NCBI RefSeq assembly: GCF_014873705.1
Contig: NZ_JADBDS010000003.1
Location: 682,001-746,000, forward strand
DNA from: Mycobacterium sp. OAS707
Lineage (GTDB): Bacteria > Actinomycetota > Actinomycetes > Mycobacteriales > Mycobacteriaceae
Length of the DNA: 64,000 nt
Direction: 5' to 3'
Each line of letters begins with the position of its first letter. The stretch's first letter is position 1. This document shows, in pieces, positions 36,477 through 46,102 of this stretch. The notes under the pieces are model-generated. The model was not told the DNA's origin. It did no database searches and saw only the letters and a list, made by a program, of their open reading frames with translations. A program made the translations under genes and the position numbers.

Positions 36477-37496
36477 ATGCGCACATCTCCCAAGCGCCGC
36501 CTGGTGCCTGCATTGCTGACCGTGCTCGCCGCGGTCTTCGCCCTCGTCGCACCGGCGACGTCGGCGGCAGCACCGGTGGACATCGCCGCGGCTGCCGCTG
36601 CGGTCGAACCTGCGGTCGTCCAGATCACCACGAAGATCGACTATCAGCAGGCGATCGGGACCGGCACCGGGATGGTCATCGATCCGGGTGGCGTGGTCCT
36701 GACCAACTACCACGTCGTCGCGGGCGCCAACACCATCACCGGCACGGTCGGCGGCCGGGACTACCCGGTCGACCTGGTCGGCTACGACCGCAAGAACGAC
36801 ATCGCGGTGTTGCAGTTGCGTGGCGCCGGCGGAGTGCCCGCCGCCCCGATCGGTGACTCCGGTCAGGTCGTCGTCGGTGAGCCGACGGTCGGCCTTGGCA
36901 ACGCGCGCGGTACGGGCGCACCCCTCACCCACGAAACCGGCCCGGTGGCCGCACTGAACCGCACCGTGAACGCCGAAGACGCGCTGACCGGCAGCTCGGA
37001 AGAGGTCAACGGGCTCATCGAGGTGTCCGCCGACGTACGTCCCGGCGATTCCGGGGGTCCGCTGGTGAACGGCGCCGGGCAGGTCATCGGGGTGGTCACC
37101 GCCGCGACGGTGAACTTCCAAATGGGCCCTGCTGGAAAGGGTTTCGCGATACCCATCAATGACGCGATGGCCGTCGCGAACCAGATCCGCTCCGGTGCGC
37201 CGTCGCCGAGCGTGCACATCGGACAGCCGACGCTGCTCGGCGTCGGCGTCGGCACGCAGCCGCGCAACGGCGGCGGGATCATCGTGCGCGACGTGGTGAT
37301 CGGAGGCCCGGCCGCCCAGGCGGGCCTGACCATCGGCGACGTGCTGACGGTGCTCGACGGCACCTCGCTGGACTCGGCCACCACACTGACCTACGTGCTT
37401 GACCGGCACTACCCCGGTGATGTCGTCGACCTGACCTGGATCGACCGCAGCGGCCAGGAGCGCACCGGCAAGGCGACTCTGGTTTCCGGCCCCTGA
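36477..37496 (+). CDS. Secreted trypsin-like serine protease with PDZ domain (PepA/HtrA type)
   Basis: 339 residues: signal peptide (1-32, ends SAAA), chymotrypsin fold with the triad His in LTNYHVV, Asp in RKNDIAVLQL and Ser in RPGDSGGPL, then a PDZ domain (about 245-335, VIGGPAAQAGLTIGDVL). Closest in layout to mycobacterial PepA (Mtb32A). Likely extracellular protein quality control. Confidence 0.88.
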   Translation: MRTSPKRRLVPALLTVLAAVFALVAPATSAAAPVDIAAAAAAVEPAVVQITTKIDYQQAIGTGTGMVIDPGGVVLTNYHVVAGANTITGTVGGRDYPVDLVGYDRKNDIAVLQLRGAGGVPAAPIGDSGQVVVGEPTVGLGNARGTGAPLTHETGPVAALNRTVNAEDALTGSSEEVNGLIEVSADVRPGDSGGPLVNGAGQVIGVVTAATVNFQMGPAGKGFAIPINDAMAVANQIRSGAPSPSVHIGQPTLLGVGVGTQPRNGGGIIVRDVVIGGPAAQAGLTIGDVLTVLDGTSLDSATTLTYVLDRHYPGDVVDLTWIDRSGQERTGKATLVSGP

Positions 37497-37502
37497 CCGC
37501 CC

Positions 37503-37508
37503 TATGCT
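37503..37508 (+). promoter_or_regulatory. -10 element TATGCT, leaderless type
   Basis: TATGCT, 6 nt, then GTG at 37515. Confidence 0.5.
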
Positions 37509-37514
37509 GAGCGA

Positions 37515-38585
37515 GTGCTCAACACCACTCCTCATCGCGTTGTCCAGTGGACGACGGGAAACGTCGGAAAAAGCTCCGTAGCGGCCATCGCTGCCAACCC
37601 CACACTTGACCTCATCGGGTGCTACGCCTGGTCGAAGGACAAGGTCGGCCGTGACGTCGGCGAACTGGCCGGCATCCAACCGCTTGGCGTCAAGGCAACC
37701 GACGACGTCGCCGCGCTGCTCGCGCTCAAGCCCGACTGCGTCGTCTACAACCCGATGTGGATCGACGTCGACGAGCTGGCCCGCATCCTCTCGGCCGGTG
37801 TCAACGTCGTCGCCTCCGCGTCCTTCATCACCGGCCACAATCTCGGCGACGACAGAGCCAAACTCGAGGATGCCTGCCAGAAGGGTGGGTCGACGCTGTT
37901 CGGCTCCGGTGTGAGTCCTGGCTTCGCGGAACTGCTCGCGATCGTGGCGGCGACATCATGCGACCGCGTCGACAAGGTCACCATCGCGGAGTCCGCCGAC
38001 ACCACCCTCTACGACTCGCCCGACACCGAGCGGCCGTGTGGTTTCGGCATGCCGATCGACGACCCCGACCTGGAGCCGATGATGTCGAAGGGCACCGTGG
38101 TGTTCGCCGAGGCGGTACAACTGGTCGCCGATTCGCTCGGGGTGGAACTCGACGAGATCAAGTGCGTGGCCGAATACGCCCAGACCACAGAGGATCTCAC
38201 GATGGCCTCGTGGACCATTCCCGCGGGCCACGTGGCGGGCACCTTCGCCAGCTGGCAAGGGATTGCCAACGGCAAGACAGTCATCGACATCAACGTCCGG
38301 TGGAAGAAGGGCCAGACGCTCGACCCTGACTGGAAGCTGGACGCCGATGGTTGGAAGATCACGATCGAGGGCCGTCCGACGGTCAACATGCAGGTCGGCT
38401 TTCTTCCGCCACAGGACATGATCGAGAACGCGAAGTCGATTGACGATTTCTTCGTCCTCGGCCACATCATGACGGCGATGCCGCCGATCCACGCGATCCC
38501 GGCCGTCGTCGCCGCGCCACCCGGCATCGTGACCTACAACGACCTGCCCCTTCCACAAGCGAAAGGCGTTGTGCCGCAGAACTAA
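37515..38585 (+). CDS. DapB-like NAD(P)-dependent dehydrogenase
   Basis: 356 residues with an N-terminal Rossmann domain (VVQWTTGNVGKSSVAAI replacing the usual GxxG loop) similar to dihydrodipicolinate reductase N-domain, and a C-terminal alpha/beta domain. This family is expanded in mycobacteria and includes 2,4-diaminopentanoate dehydrogenase; several members lie near steroid genes. Substrate unknown. It is not the lysine-pathway DapB. Confidence 0.75.
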   Translation: MLNTTPHRVVQWTTGNVGKSSVAAIAANPTLDLIGCYAWSKDKVGRDVGELAGIQPLGVKATDDVAALLALKPDCVVYNPMWIDVDELARILSAGVNVVASASFITGHNLGDDRAKLEDACQKGGSTLFGSGVSPGFAELLAIVAATSCDRVDKVTIAESADTTLYDSPDTERPCGFGMPIDDPDLEPMMSKGTVVFAEAVQLVADSLGVELDEIKCVAEYAQTTEDLTMASWTIPAGHVAGTFASWQGIANGKTVIDINVRWKKGQTLDPDWKLDADGWKITIEGRPTVNMQVGFLPPQDMIENAKSIDDFFVLGHIMTAMPPIHAIPAVVAAPPGIVTYNDLPLPQAKGVVPQN

Positions 38586-39868
38586 CGGCGCCCTGCCAGC
38601 CTCTTCTTCTCCTTTTGGCCGACGTCGCGATACCGCGCACCGTATCTCGGTACCGCAAGCGGGCCCGCGTGCCGGGCCGCGGTGATTGCGTTTCGTAACG
38701 GCCGGGCCAGTCCGGCGAACGACGCCATGTCGAGCACCATCGGGGTCAACAGCCGGTTGTGTACGAATGCGAACGCCGCGCCCGACGCCGGGTCGGCCCA
38801 GCCGAGGGTGCCGCCAAGGCCGAAGTGGCCAAAGCCCTTGAGCAGGCCGGGTATCGGCGACTCGTGATAGCCGAGGTGAAACGGCATCGGTACGCCGATG
38901 TTGAGATCAGGCCAGGGTTTCGGGTTTCCGATCAGCCCCTGCGCCAAGTCGTTCGACACGAACTGGGTGTCGTCGATCCTGCCGCCGTTGGCGATCGCGG
39001 CGTACATCTTGGCCAGCCCACGGGCGGTGACGACGCCGTTGGCAGCGGGCACCTCGCCGTCGAGAAATGGAATATCGCCCTGCACAAACGATTTGATGCC
39101 GGGAAAGAACATCGCCCCGAACGCGCCAGAGAGCGGCAGGCCCGCCACCTTCGGCGCGACGAAGTTGAACACCGGATTGCCGCGACTGCTCTGCGGTGCA
39201 AGGATTTGCGCGACCTTCGTCGGCGAGCCGGCAGGCGGGCGGCCCAAATGCAGACCGTCGGTGTCCAGAGGACGGGCCACCTCTTCGCGGATCAGCTCAC
39301 GCATGCCCTGCCCGGTCACCGCGCGGGCCAACCCGGAAAGGATCCACCCGTACGTCAGCGCGTGGTAGGCCGGCCAGCCACGCAGGTGGTCCACCGACGC
39401 AGCGGCCAGCCGCTGCTCCATCAGCTCGTGGTCGAGCAACTCGTCGCGGCCGACACCCTTCAGATGCGACAGGCCGGAGCGGTGCCGCAGCACGTCGCGG
39501 ATCGTGATGGCGTCCTTGCCGTTGGCCCCGAACGCGGGCCAGTACGTTGCGACCGGTTCGTCGTAGTCCAGCAGGCCGCGATCGACGAGGCGGTGAATGA
39601 CAGTCGCCGCTACGCCTTTCGTCGCCGAAAACACCATCGCACCGGTGTCAACGGTCCAGGGCTGTTCCCCCGCGCGGTCGGACCAGCCCGTCCAGACATC
39701 GACGACCGGCCGCCCGTCGATGTACACCGAAAGCGCGCCGCCACCAAACCGTCTGCCCGGGAACAGACCCGCGAACACGCGAACGACATTGGAGAACCGC
39801 GAATCGGCCGCCCCCTGAACACCGCGGGGCAGGCCTTCCTCAGCGCGGAGCAACGAGGCCTTGCTCAT
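38582..39868 (-). CDS. Serine beta-lactamase-fold esterase (EstB/LipE type)
   Basis: 428 residues. Nucleophile motif SATK (Ser81, Lys84) and a Tyr in AYHALTYGW match class C beta-lactamase-like hydrolases, many of which are esterases named Lip in mycobacteria. No export signal seen. Stops of this gene and the dehydrogenase overlap (4 bases). Confidence 0.82.
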   Translation of the reverse strand: MSKASLLRAEEGLPRGVQGAADSRFSNVVRVFAGLFPGRRFGGGALSVYIDGRPVVDVWTGWSDRAGEQPWTVDTGAMVFSATKGVAATVIHRLVDRGLLDYDEPVATYWPAFGANGKDAITIRDVLRHRSGLSHLKGVGRDELLDHELMEQRLAAASVDHLRGWPAYHALTYGWILSGLARAVTGQGMRELIREEVARPLDTDGLHLGRPPAGSPTKVAQILAPQSSRGNPVFNFVAPKVAGLPLSGAFGAMFFPGIKSFVQGDIPFLDGEVPAANGVVTARGLAKMYAAIANGGRIDDTQFVSNDLAQGLIGNPKPWPDLNIGVPMPFHLGYHESPIPGLLKGFGHFGLGGTLGWADPASGAAFAFVHNRLLTPMVLDMASFAGLARPLRNAITAARHAGPLAVPRYGARYRDVGQKEKKRLAGRR

Positions 39869-39918
39869 AGCGCTAACAATGCGTCCAGGACGCCGCCACG
39901 CGTGGGAAATCGCAATAT

Positions 39919-40350
39919 TCAGCCGACTACCTGCAGGACGACGGCTTGCAGTCGGGCCGCAGGCGGTCCTTCGAGCACCACGTCCTTGAGGATCTTTGCC
40001 TGGTTGCCCTCGACGGTGAACTCGCCGGGCTGGGGCAGGTTTCCACCCTGCACCTCATATTTGACCGTGAACGGGGTGGTCGGCAACGGATGGAAGCCAA
40101 TGTATTTCGGCTCGATCGTGTACTTGTAGACGCATCCGGGACCAGGGTCACAGTTCTGCTCGGTGACGACCACGTTGACCGTGAACTCCTTGGGTATCGG
40201 CACCGACGGCGGTGGCGGAGGCGGAGGTGTGGCGACCGTCGGCACAGGTTTGGAGTGGTCACCGAAGATCAGCGCCGCCGCAATGCTGATGCCGCCGATG
40301 AGCATTGCAACGATCGCGACCGCGGCAAGCAGCTTGCGGATTGTTTGCAT
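39919..40350 (-). CDS. Membrane-anchored hypothetical protein
   Basis: 143 residues: one N-terminal membrane segment (about 8-30), a proline run (TPPPPPPPSVPIP) and a beta-rich outer domain with two cysteines (QNCDPGPGCVYKY) that probably pair. MmpS-like in layout but I cannot place it in that family. Divergent from the kinase gene; the 153-base gap shows no clear operator. Confidence 0.6.
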   Translation of the reverse strand: MQTIRKLLAAVAIVAMLIGGISIAAALIFGDHSKPVPTVATPPPPPPPSVPIPKEFTVNVVVTEQNCDPGPGCVYKYTIEPKYIGFHPLPTTPFTVKYEVQGGNLPQPGEFTVEGNQAKILKDVVLEGPPAARLQAVVLQVVG

Positions 40351-40503
40351 CGGGTCCCCAGGCTAGTTCGGGCGGACGTGTCCGTCGATGATTTCAGCCA
40401 GGTTGTCACTCCCAATGCGGACCTCAATACCCGCCTCCGGGCGAGGCAACGGCCTTAGTGTGATCGCTGTGAACCTGTCGGTTTGCCGCCGAGCGGAGTC
40501 GTT

Positions 40504-42450
40504 GTGAAGGGCACGCCGTTCGGCCGATACCAATTGCTCGAGCTGTTGGGTCGCGGCGGCATGGGTGAGGTTTGGAAGGCCTTCGACACCGCCACCCAGC
40601 GCATGGTGGCCGTGAAAGTCCTGCCGGCGCAGTTGGCCGCCGACCCGATGTTCGAGCAGCGATTCCGTCGCGAGGCCTTCACCGCTGCCGGACTGAACAA
40701 TCCTCATGTGGTGCCGATCCACGACTTCGGCGAGATCGCGGGGCGCCTCTACGTCGACATGCGCCTGATCGAGGGAGAAGACCTCGAGCACACGCTGGAG
40801 CGCGGCGCACTGGAACCGGAACGGGCTGTGAAAATCATCGAGCAGGTTTCCTCGGCGCTCAACGCTGCGCACCGGGCGGGGCTGGTGCATCGCGACGTCA
40901 AACCCTCCAACATCCTTATCGCGGAGGATGATTTCGCGTATCTCATCGACTTCGGGATTGCCCGCGCAGCGAGCGAGACAAAGCTGACCGCAACCGGCAA
41001 TGTCGTTGGCACGTGGGCGTATATGGCCCCGGAACGCTTCACCAGCGGTGTATCGGATGCGCGTTCGGACATCTATGCCCTCGCCTGCGTCCTGTACGAG
41101 TGCCTGACGTCGAACAGGCCCTTTCCCGGCGAAAGCGTCGAGCAGCAGATCGCCGGTCATCTCACGACTCCCCCACCGCGGCCGTCGATTTCACGGCCCG
41201 GAGTGTCAGCTGCGCTGGATGCGGTTGTCACCACGGGGATGGCCAAAGAGCCTACCGATCGATACAGCACGACCACAGAGATGGCGCGCGCGGCGCGCAA
41301 GGCACTGACTGCCGTCACCCCCACGACTCCGACTGGTCTCGAACACACTGCGATCGGCGTTGCGGCCGATTCACCGACCGAGGTTTTCTCTCAGGAATCC
41401 GCAGAAGCCTGGGCGCCAACGCAGACCGGTACGCCGGTACACCTCGAGAAAGCCTGGGCCCCAACACAGTACGGCACGGCCGAAGCCACCGAAGCCAAAC
41501 CTGACGAGTTCCACCCGCCGCTGCCATGGTGGCAACGAAAGACGGTCGTGATCCCCGTCGCCGTAACCTTGATGGTCATTGCTCTGGTCACGATTTTCTC
41601 GGTCGTCGGTGGCAGCGACAGCGGGAACAAACCGCAGCAAGTGACACCTCTCAACGGCATCTACACCGTCGAGTTCGGCACTGCTGAGCCGCCTGATGCG
41701 CAGTCAAACGCGAACCAATCGGGCGGTTCGGAGACATGGGTGATCAAGTCTGCCTGCCAGACCGAAGGATGCGTGGCCACCGCATCAAAGGTCAGCGGAT
41801 CTCGATCAGCTGCATCGACGATGGTGCTCGACGAGCTCGGCGGACACTGGGTCGCCGTGAGCGCAGCGCAGGGGTCATGCATGAACAGCCAGGCCGAGGT
41901 CTGGGAAGCGATGTCGCTTCAGCTTCGGCCAGACGGAACGCTGGACGGTAACTTCGTCGTTCGGTCAACGGCAAGCTGTGCGACCGACCAACAGGTTCAG
42001 TTCACACGCGTCGGAGATTTGAAACCCGATGCGTCAGTTGCTGATCCGTGGAAGCAACCGCCGCGCGTGCCATCGCCGGCCCAAGGGCTGCACGGCAATT
42101 ACCAAGAGACGGATACCTATGCCGTCGGTGGCCGCAACGCGGAAGTGAACTTCGACATTGCGACGTATTGCCTGCGCACCGGCGATCGCTGCCTGAGTTA
42201 TTGGCAGAATCCCGGCGACACCAAGGTCCTGCTATTCGCGAAGAATCAGTGGGTGCTGGCGGACACGTCACAAGATGCGAAGTGCACCAACGGCAGCCCT
42301 GCTCGTGCCCAGATCACCCTGAACTACCCGCTTCCCCAGCCGGCCCAAGACCCCGTCACGCTGCTGACGGGGCGGGGCCACTACACCGTCACCGGCGAGT
42401 GTCCGTTCAACAGTGACTTCGACTCCCGGGTCCAGCGGACCGGCGACTAG
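40504..42450 (+). CDS. Receptor-type Ser/Thr protein kinase
   Basis: 648 residues: cytoplasmic kinase domain (about 8-265) with LGRGGMGEVW, Lys in VAVKVLP, HRDVKPSN and LIDFGIA all intact, a linker with threonines and a repeated AWAPTQ unit, one membrane helix (about 348-370) and an extracytoplasmic sensor domain of about 280 residues with several cysteines. Similar to PknH/PknE-type kinases but the outer domain is not the PknH_C fold by eye. GTG at 40504 preferred (GCGGAG upstream); a TTG 7 codons earlier is the alternative. Confidence 0.88.
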   Translation: MKGTPFGRYQLLELLGRGGMGEVWKAFDTATQRMVAVKVLPAQLAADPMFEQRFRREAFTAAGLNNPHVVPIHDFGEIAGRLYVDMRLIEGEDLEHTLERGALEPERAVKIIEQVSSALNAAHRAGLVHRDVKPSNILIAEDDFAYLIDFGIARAASETKLTATGNVVGTWAYMAPERFTSGVSDARSDIYALACVLYECLTSNRPFPGESVEQQIAGHLTTPPPRPSISRPGVSAALDAVVTTGMAKEPTDRYSTTTEMARAARKALTAVTPTTPTGLEHTAIGVAADSPTEVFSQESAEAWAPTQTGTPVHLEKAWAPTQYGTAEATEAKPDEFHPPLPWWQRKTVVIPVAVTLMVIALVTIFSVVGGSDSGNKPQQVTPLNGIYTVEFGTAEPPDAQSNANQSGGSETWVIKSACQTEGCVATASKVSGSRSAASTMVLDELGGHWVAVSAAQGSCMNSQAEVWEAMSLQLRPDGTLDGNFVVRSTASCATDQQVQFTRVGDLKPDASVADPWKQPPRVPSPAQGLHGNYQETDTYAVGGRNAEVNFDIATYCLRTGDRCLSYWQNPGDTKVLLFAKNQWVLADTSQDAKCTNGSPARAQITLNYPLPQPAQDPVTLLTGRGHYTVTGECPFNSDFDSRVQRTGD

Positions 42451-42534
42451 ACCAGTCGGCCGCCGTGCCACCCAGTTCCTTGCACTCGCAACAAGATCCG
42501 TGCTTATACCGACCTGTTATGCCACGATTGAGAC

Positions 42535-43224
42535 GTGAGCGCACACGCAGTCGTGTGTGTCCTGGGTTCCGCGATGGTGACAGCGTGGACGGCCCTTTCT
42601 ATGCCCGCCATCATCGCCCCGGCACTCGCCGCAGGCTGCCCCGACATCGAAGTCGTATTCGCCCGCGCCACAACCGAACCGCCCGGTGTTGGGCAGGTCG
42701 GGCAGGTATTCGTGGACACACTGCGCTCACAGGTCGGTGGCAGATCCGTCGCCGTTTACCCGGTTGACTACCCCGCCTCGGACGACTTCGCCAGTTCCGC
42801 CTCGGTGGGTGCCGACAATGCCCGAGCACACGTTCAGTCGACGGTGACGAACTGCCCCAACACCCGCATCGTGCTCGGCGGCTACTCCCAAGGCGCGTTG
42901 ACGATCGATCTGATCACCGCGATCCCGGTATCGCTCGCGGGCTTCACTCCCGCGCCGATGCCACCAGATGTCGCGAATCACGTTGCAGCGGTGGCAGTCT
43001 TCGGCAATCCGTTGGACAGATATGTCGGCATGCCGCTGACAGGTGTGAGCCCGCTATATGCCGACAAGACCCTCGACTTGTGCGCGGCCGGCGACCCGAT
43101 CTGCACACCCGGCGGCGGTATGTCGACACCTACGCGCGACGAGATGTTCTCCGACGCGCACCTGTCCTACGTGCGCTCGGGCATGGCCAGTCAGGGCGCG
43201 GCGTTCGCCGCGGGCCGGGTCTAG
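42535..43224 (+). CDS. Cutinase-family esterase, secreted
   Basis: 229 residues with signal peptide (ends ALAA, about 32) and alpha/beta-hydrolase cutinase fold: nucleophile in GGYSQGAL, Asp in AGDPICTPG, His in DAHLSYV; four cysteines for two disulfides. Mycobacterial homologues (Cut1-Cut7) hydrolyse lipid esters in the envelope. A cutinase also follows lucA in M. tuberculosis. Confidence 0.9.
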   Translation: MSAHAVVCVLGSAMVTAWTALSMPAIIAPALAAGCPDIEVVFARATTEPPGVGQVGQVFVDTLRSQVGGRSVAVYPVDYPASDDFASSASVGADNARAHVQSTVTNCPNTRIVLGGYSQGALTIDLITAIPVSLAGFTPAPMPPDVANHVAAVAVFGNPLDRYVGMPLTGVSPLYADKTLDLCAAGDPICTPGGGMSTPTRDEMFSDAHLSYVRSGMASQGAAFAAGRV

Positions 43225-43361
43225 CTAGCACCTTCTTGAGCAAACAACCACCAAACCGCCAACGACCAGGCTCTCAAGTTAATTCGACGCCCTAGTTAGT
43301 TCCAGCAAACTTTACTCCCGATGCTGCGTGCCGCTATGGTCCATTTCGGGAGGGAATTTCA

Positions 43362-43988
43362 GTGGCAAGCACACCAATGAGGGGATGGTATCCGGACCCA
43401 TCGGGCGCGCCGCGGCAGCGCTACTGGGACGGTGTTCAGTGGACCGGCCATGCGCCTGCGCGGCCAACCCTGAGCAGGACCGGGCTGTGGATCGCAGTAA
43501 GCGTCATCGCGGTGATCGCGCTGTTCTTCGGGGGCTGCACCGCGATGGTCGTGGCGGGATCGAAGTCGGACACCCCTAGCGCAGACAAATTCCATGGGCC
43601 CACCGGTTGGCTCGGTACACCGCTCCGTGATGGTGATTTGGAGTTCGTCGTCACGGACGTGGCCACCCCGGCCAATTGGCGTGGCGATCCGCGCCCGAAG
43701 GGTGAGTGGCTCATCGCGACGATGACCGTGCACAACCTCGATGACGAGTCGCAGGAATTCGCTGCCACCAACCAGAGGTTGATCGACTCGAATGGCCATG
43801 TCTACGCGGCCGATGCCGAAGCAGCTGTCGCGATGAACAACAGCTCGATGGTGGTCACGATGAAGCCCGGCGCCAACATGACCGTGAAGTTGCCGTTCGA
43901 CGTGCCAACGGGAACACTGCCGAAGGCGCTGGAACTACACGACTCGGTGTTCTCCGAAGGCGCTCGCATTCAGGTGAATTCGTCCTGA
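43362..43988 (+). CDS. DUF2510 membrane protein with extracellular DUF4352-like domain
   Basis: 208 residues: the N-terminal DUF2510 motif (GWYPDPSG-PRQRYWDG-QWT), one membrane helix (about 42-66), and an outer beta domain of DUF4352 type (GDLEFVVTDV ... ATMTVHNLDDESQEF). Function unknown; such proteins are typical of actinobacterial envelopes. GTG start preceded by GGGAGGG. The 137-base gap before it holds nothing I recognise. Confidence 0.75.
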   Translation: MASTPMRGWYPDPSGAPRQRYWDGVQWTGHAPARPTLSRTGLWIAVSVIAVIALFFGGCTAMVVAGSKSDTPSADKFHGPTGWLGTPLRDGDLEFVVTDVATPANWRGDPRPKGEWLIATMTVHNLDDESQEFAATNQRLIDSNGHVYAADAEAAVAMNNSSMVVTMKPGANMTVKLPFDVPTGTLPKALELHDSVFSEGARIQVNSS

Positions 43989-45053
43989 CTAGCGCGCCAT
44001 CTCTTCCTTCACGGCCGTGACGAATGCATCGACGTCGGCCTCGGTGGTGTCGAACGAACACATCCAGCGGACGTCGCCGGCCGCCTCGTCCCAGAAGTAG
44101 AACCGGAATCGCTTCTGCAGCCGCTCGCTGACGTCACGGGGTAGCCGAGCGAAGACCGCGTTGGCCTGCACCGGATGAAGCACTTGAACCCCGTCGACGG
44201 CGCGCACTCCTTCGGCGAGGCGTTGCGCCATTTGGTTCGCGTGCCGGGCGTTGCGCAGCCAAAGGTCCTTGGCCAGCAGCGCTTCCAGCTGCACCGCGAC
44301 GAAGCGCATCTTGGAGTGCAGCTGCATCGACAGCTTGCGCAGATGCTTCATATGGCTGGCCGCATCCGGGTTGAGCACCACAACAGCCTCGCCCAACAGC
44401 GCGCCGTTCTTGGTGCCACCCAGCGACAGGATGTCAACGCCGACGTCGGAGATGAATGCACGCATCGGGAGGTCAAGTGTCGCAGCCGCATTGGCGATAC
44501 GTGACCCGTCGACGTGCACCTTCATGTTTCTGCCGTGGGCCTGGTCGCAGATCGCCCGGATCTCGTCGGGTGTGTACAGCGTGCCCAACTCGGTGCTTTG
44601 GGTGATCGACACGACCTGCGGCATCGCTCGGTGCTCGTCGCTCCACCCCCACGCCTGCCGGTCGATCAGGTCCGGGGTGAGCTTGCCGTCGACTGTGGGC
44701 ACGGTGAGCAGCTTGAGTCCGCCCATCCGCTCGGGCGCGCCGCACTCGTCGACGTTGATGTGCGCGGTCTCGGCGCACACCACAGCACCCCATCGATCGG
44801 TGACGGCTTGCAGGGCAACGACGTTCGCCCCTGTGCCGTTGAAAACGGGAAACGCTTCCGCGGTGGGGCCGAAGTGCTCGCGGATGATGTTCTGCAGGTT
44901 CTCGGTGTACGCGTCGTCACCGTAGGCCACCTGGTGCCCGCCGTTGGCCAGCGCGAGAGCGTCGAGTATTTCCGGGTGAACGCCGGCGTAGTTGTCACTG
45001 GCGAAGCTACGAACGTCCGGGTCGTGGCGGCGTTGGGCGTCGGTGTGGCTCAC
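43989..45053 (-). CDS. Low-specificity L-threonine aldolase
   Basis: 354-residue fold-type I PLP enzyme splitting threonine to glycine and acetaldehyde. Conserved SFASDNYAGVHPEI, VFNGTGANV, ETAHINVDECGAPE and the PLP lysine in SLGGTKNGAL. GTG at 45053 gives a GTGA overlap with the Prim-PolC gene, so it is the third gene of the ligC1 operon. Confidence 0.85.
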   Translation of the reverse strand: MSHTDAQRRHDPDVRSFASDNYAGVHPEILDALALANGGHQVAYGDDAYTENLQNIIREHFGPTAEAFPVFNGTGANVVALQAVTDRWGAVVCAETAHINVDECGAPERMGGLKLLTVPTVDGKLTPDLIDRQAWGWSDEHRAMPQVVSITQSTELGTLYTPDEIRAICDQAHGRNMKVHVDGSRIANAAATLDLPMRAFISDVGVDILSLGGTKNGALLGEAVVVLNPDAASHMKHLRKLSMQLHSKMRFVAVQLEALLAKDLWLRNARHANQMAQRLAEGVRAVDGVQVLHPVQANAVFARLPRDVSERLQKRFRFYFWDEAAGDVRWMCSFDTTEADVDAFVTAVKEEMAR

Positions 45054-46102
45054 CGGCTCACCGGGTTGCCCGCGTCGTCCCAATTCGCGGCCACCTTCTT
45101 ACTCGGCTGCACCCTCGGCGGTTCGCCCGGCATCTTCGGATAACTCGGCGGATACGGCAGATCGCCGAGCCCGCGGTCCTCGTCGGCCTTGACCATCTCC
45201 AACAACGGCTCCAATGACTGTGCGACGGAATCGATTCCGTCCCAGGGGTCGGGTCGGCCTGCGACGAAATCGGGTGCGGTGGTGATCGTGTAGTCATCGG
45301 GATCGGCGTCGCGCAGTTCGTCCCATGTCAACGGCATCGACACCGTCGCAATCGGCGTCTTGCGTGCCGAGTACGCCGACGCGAAGGTGCGGTCGCGGGC
45401 ATTCTGGTTGTAGTCGATGAAGATTCGCTCGCCGCGCTCTTCTTTCCACCATGACGTCGTGACCGCGTCGGGCGCCCGCCGCTCCACCTCGCGGGCCAAC
45501 GCGATGCCCGCTCGCCGCACCGCGATGAAATCCCAGTCGGGCTTGATGCGGACGAAGATGTGCACACCGCGACCGCCGGACGTCTTCGGATAGCCGACCA
45601 GGCCGAGTTCGTCGAGCACCGGCTTGAGCACGTCGACCGCGATTGTGCGAGCCTCCTTGAACGCTGTGCCGGGCTGCGGATCCAGGTCGACCCGCAACTC
45701 GTCGGGATGCTCGGTGTCCGCGCAGCGCACCTGCCAGGGATGCAGGGTGATGGTTCCCATCTGCGCTGCCCACACGATCGCTGCCGGGTGAGTCACCTTG
45801 AGCGCGTCCGCAGTTCGGCCCGAGGGGAAGGTCACCACGCAGGTCTCCAGGTAATCTGGCGCATGCTTGGGAATCCGCTTCTGATAGATCTCCTCGCCCT
45901 CGATGCCGTCTGGAAAGCGCTGCAGATGTGTTGGCCGGTCGCGCAGCGCCGTGAGCATCGGACCGCTCGCGACGGCCAGGTAATACTCGACGAGTTTGCG
46001 CTTGGTGCCCTCGGAGCCCAGCTTCGGGAAGTACACCTTGTCGGGGTTGGTCAGCCGGACGTTGATGCCGTCGACGTCGATTTCCTCTGCGGGCGTGGCC
46101 AT
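45050..46102 (-). CDS. Primase-polymerase Prim-PolC (LigD polymerase-like)
   Basis: 350-residue archaeo-eukaryotic primase-fold polymerase, stand-alone version of the LigD POL domain. Catalytic aspartates in RVDLDPQPG, GGRGVHIFVRI and the downstream WKEERGERIFIDYNQN are present. Mycobacterial Prim-PolC with LigC takes part in gap filling during base excision repair. Joined to ligC1 by ATGA overlap. Corresponds to Rv3730c. Confidence 0.9.
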   Translation of the reverse strand: MATPAEEIDVDGINVRLTNPDKVYFPKLGSEGTKRKLVEYYLAVASGPMLTALRDRPTHLQRFPDGIEGEEIYQKRIPKHAPDYLETCVVTFPSGRTADALKVTHPAAIVWAAQMGTITLHPWQVRCADTEHPDELRVDLDPQPGTAFKEARTIAVDVLKPVLDELGLVGYPKTSGGRGVHIFVRIKPDWDFIAVRRAGIALAREVERRAPDAVTTSWWKEERGERIFIDYNQNARDRTFASAYSARKTPIATVSMPLTWDELRDADPDDYTITTAPDFVAGRPDPWDGIDSVAQSLEPLLEMVKADEDRGLGDLPYPPSYPKMPGEPPRVQPSKKVAANWDDAGNPVSR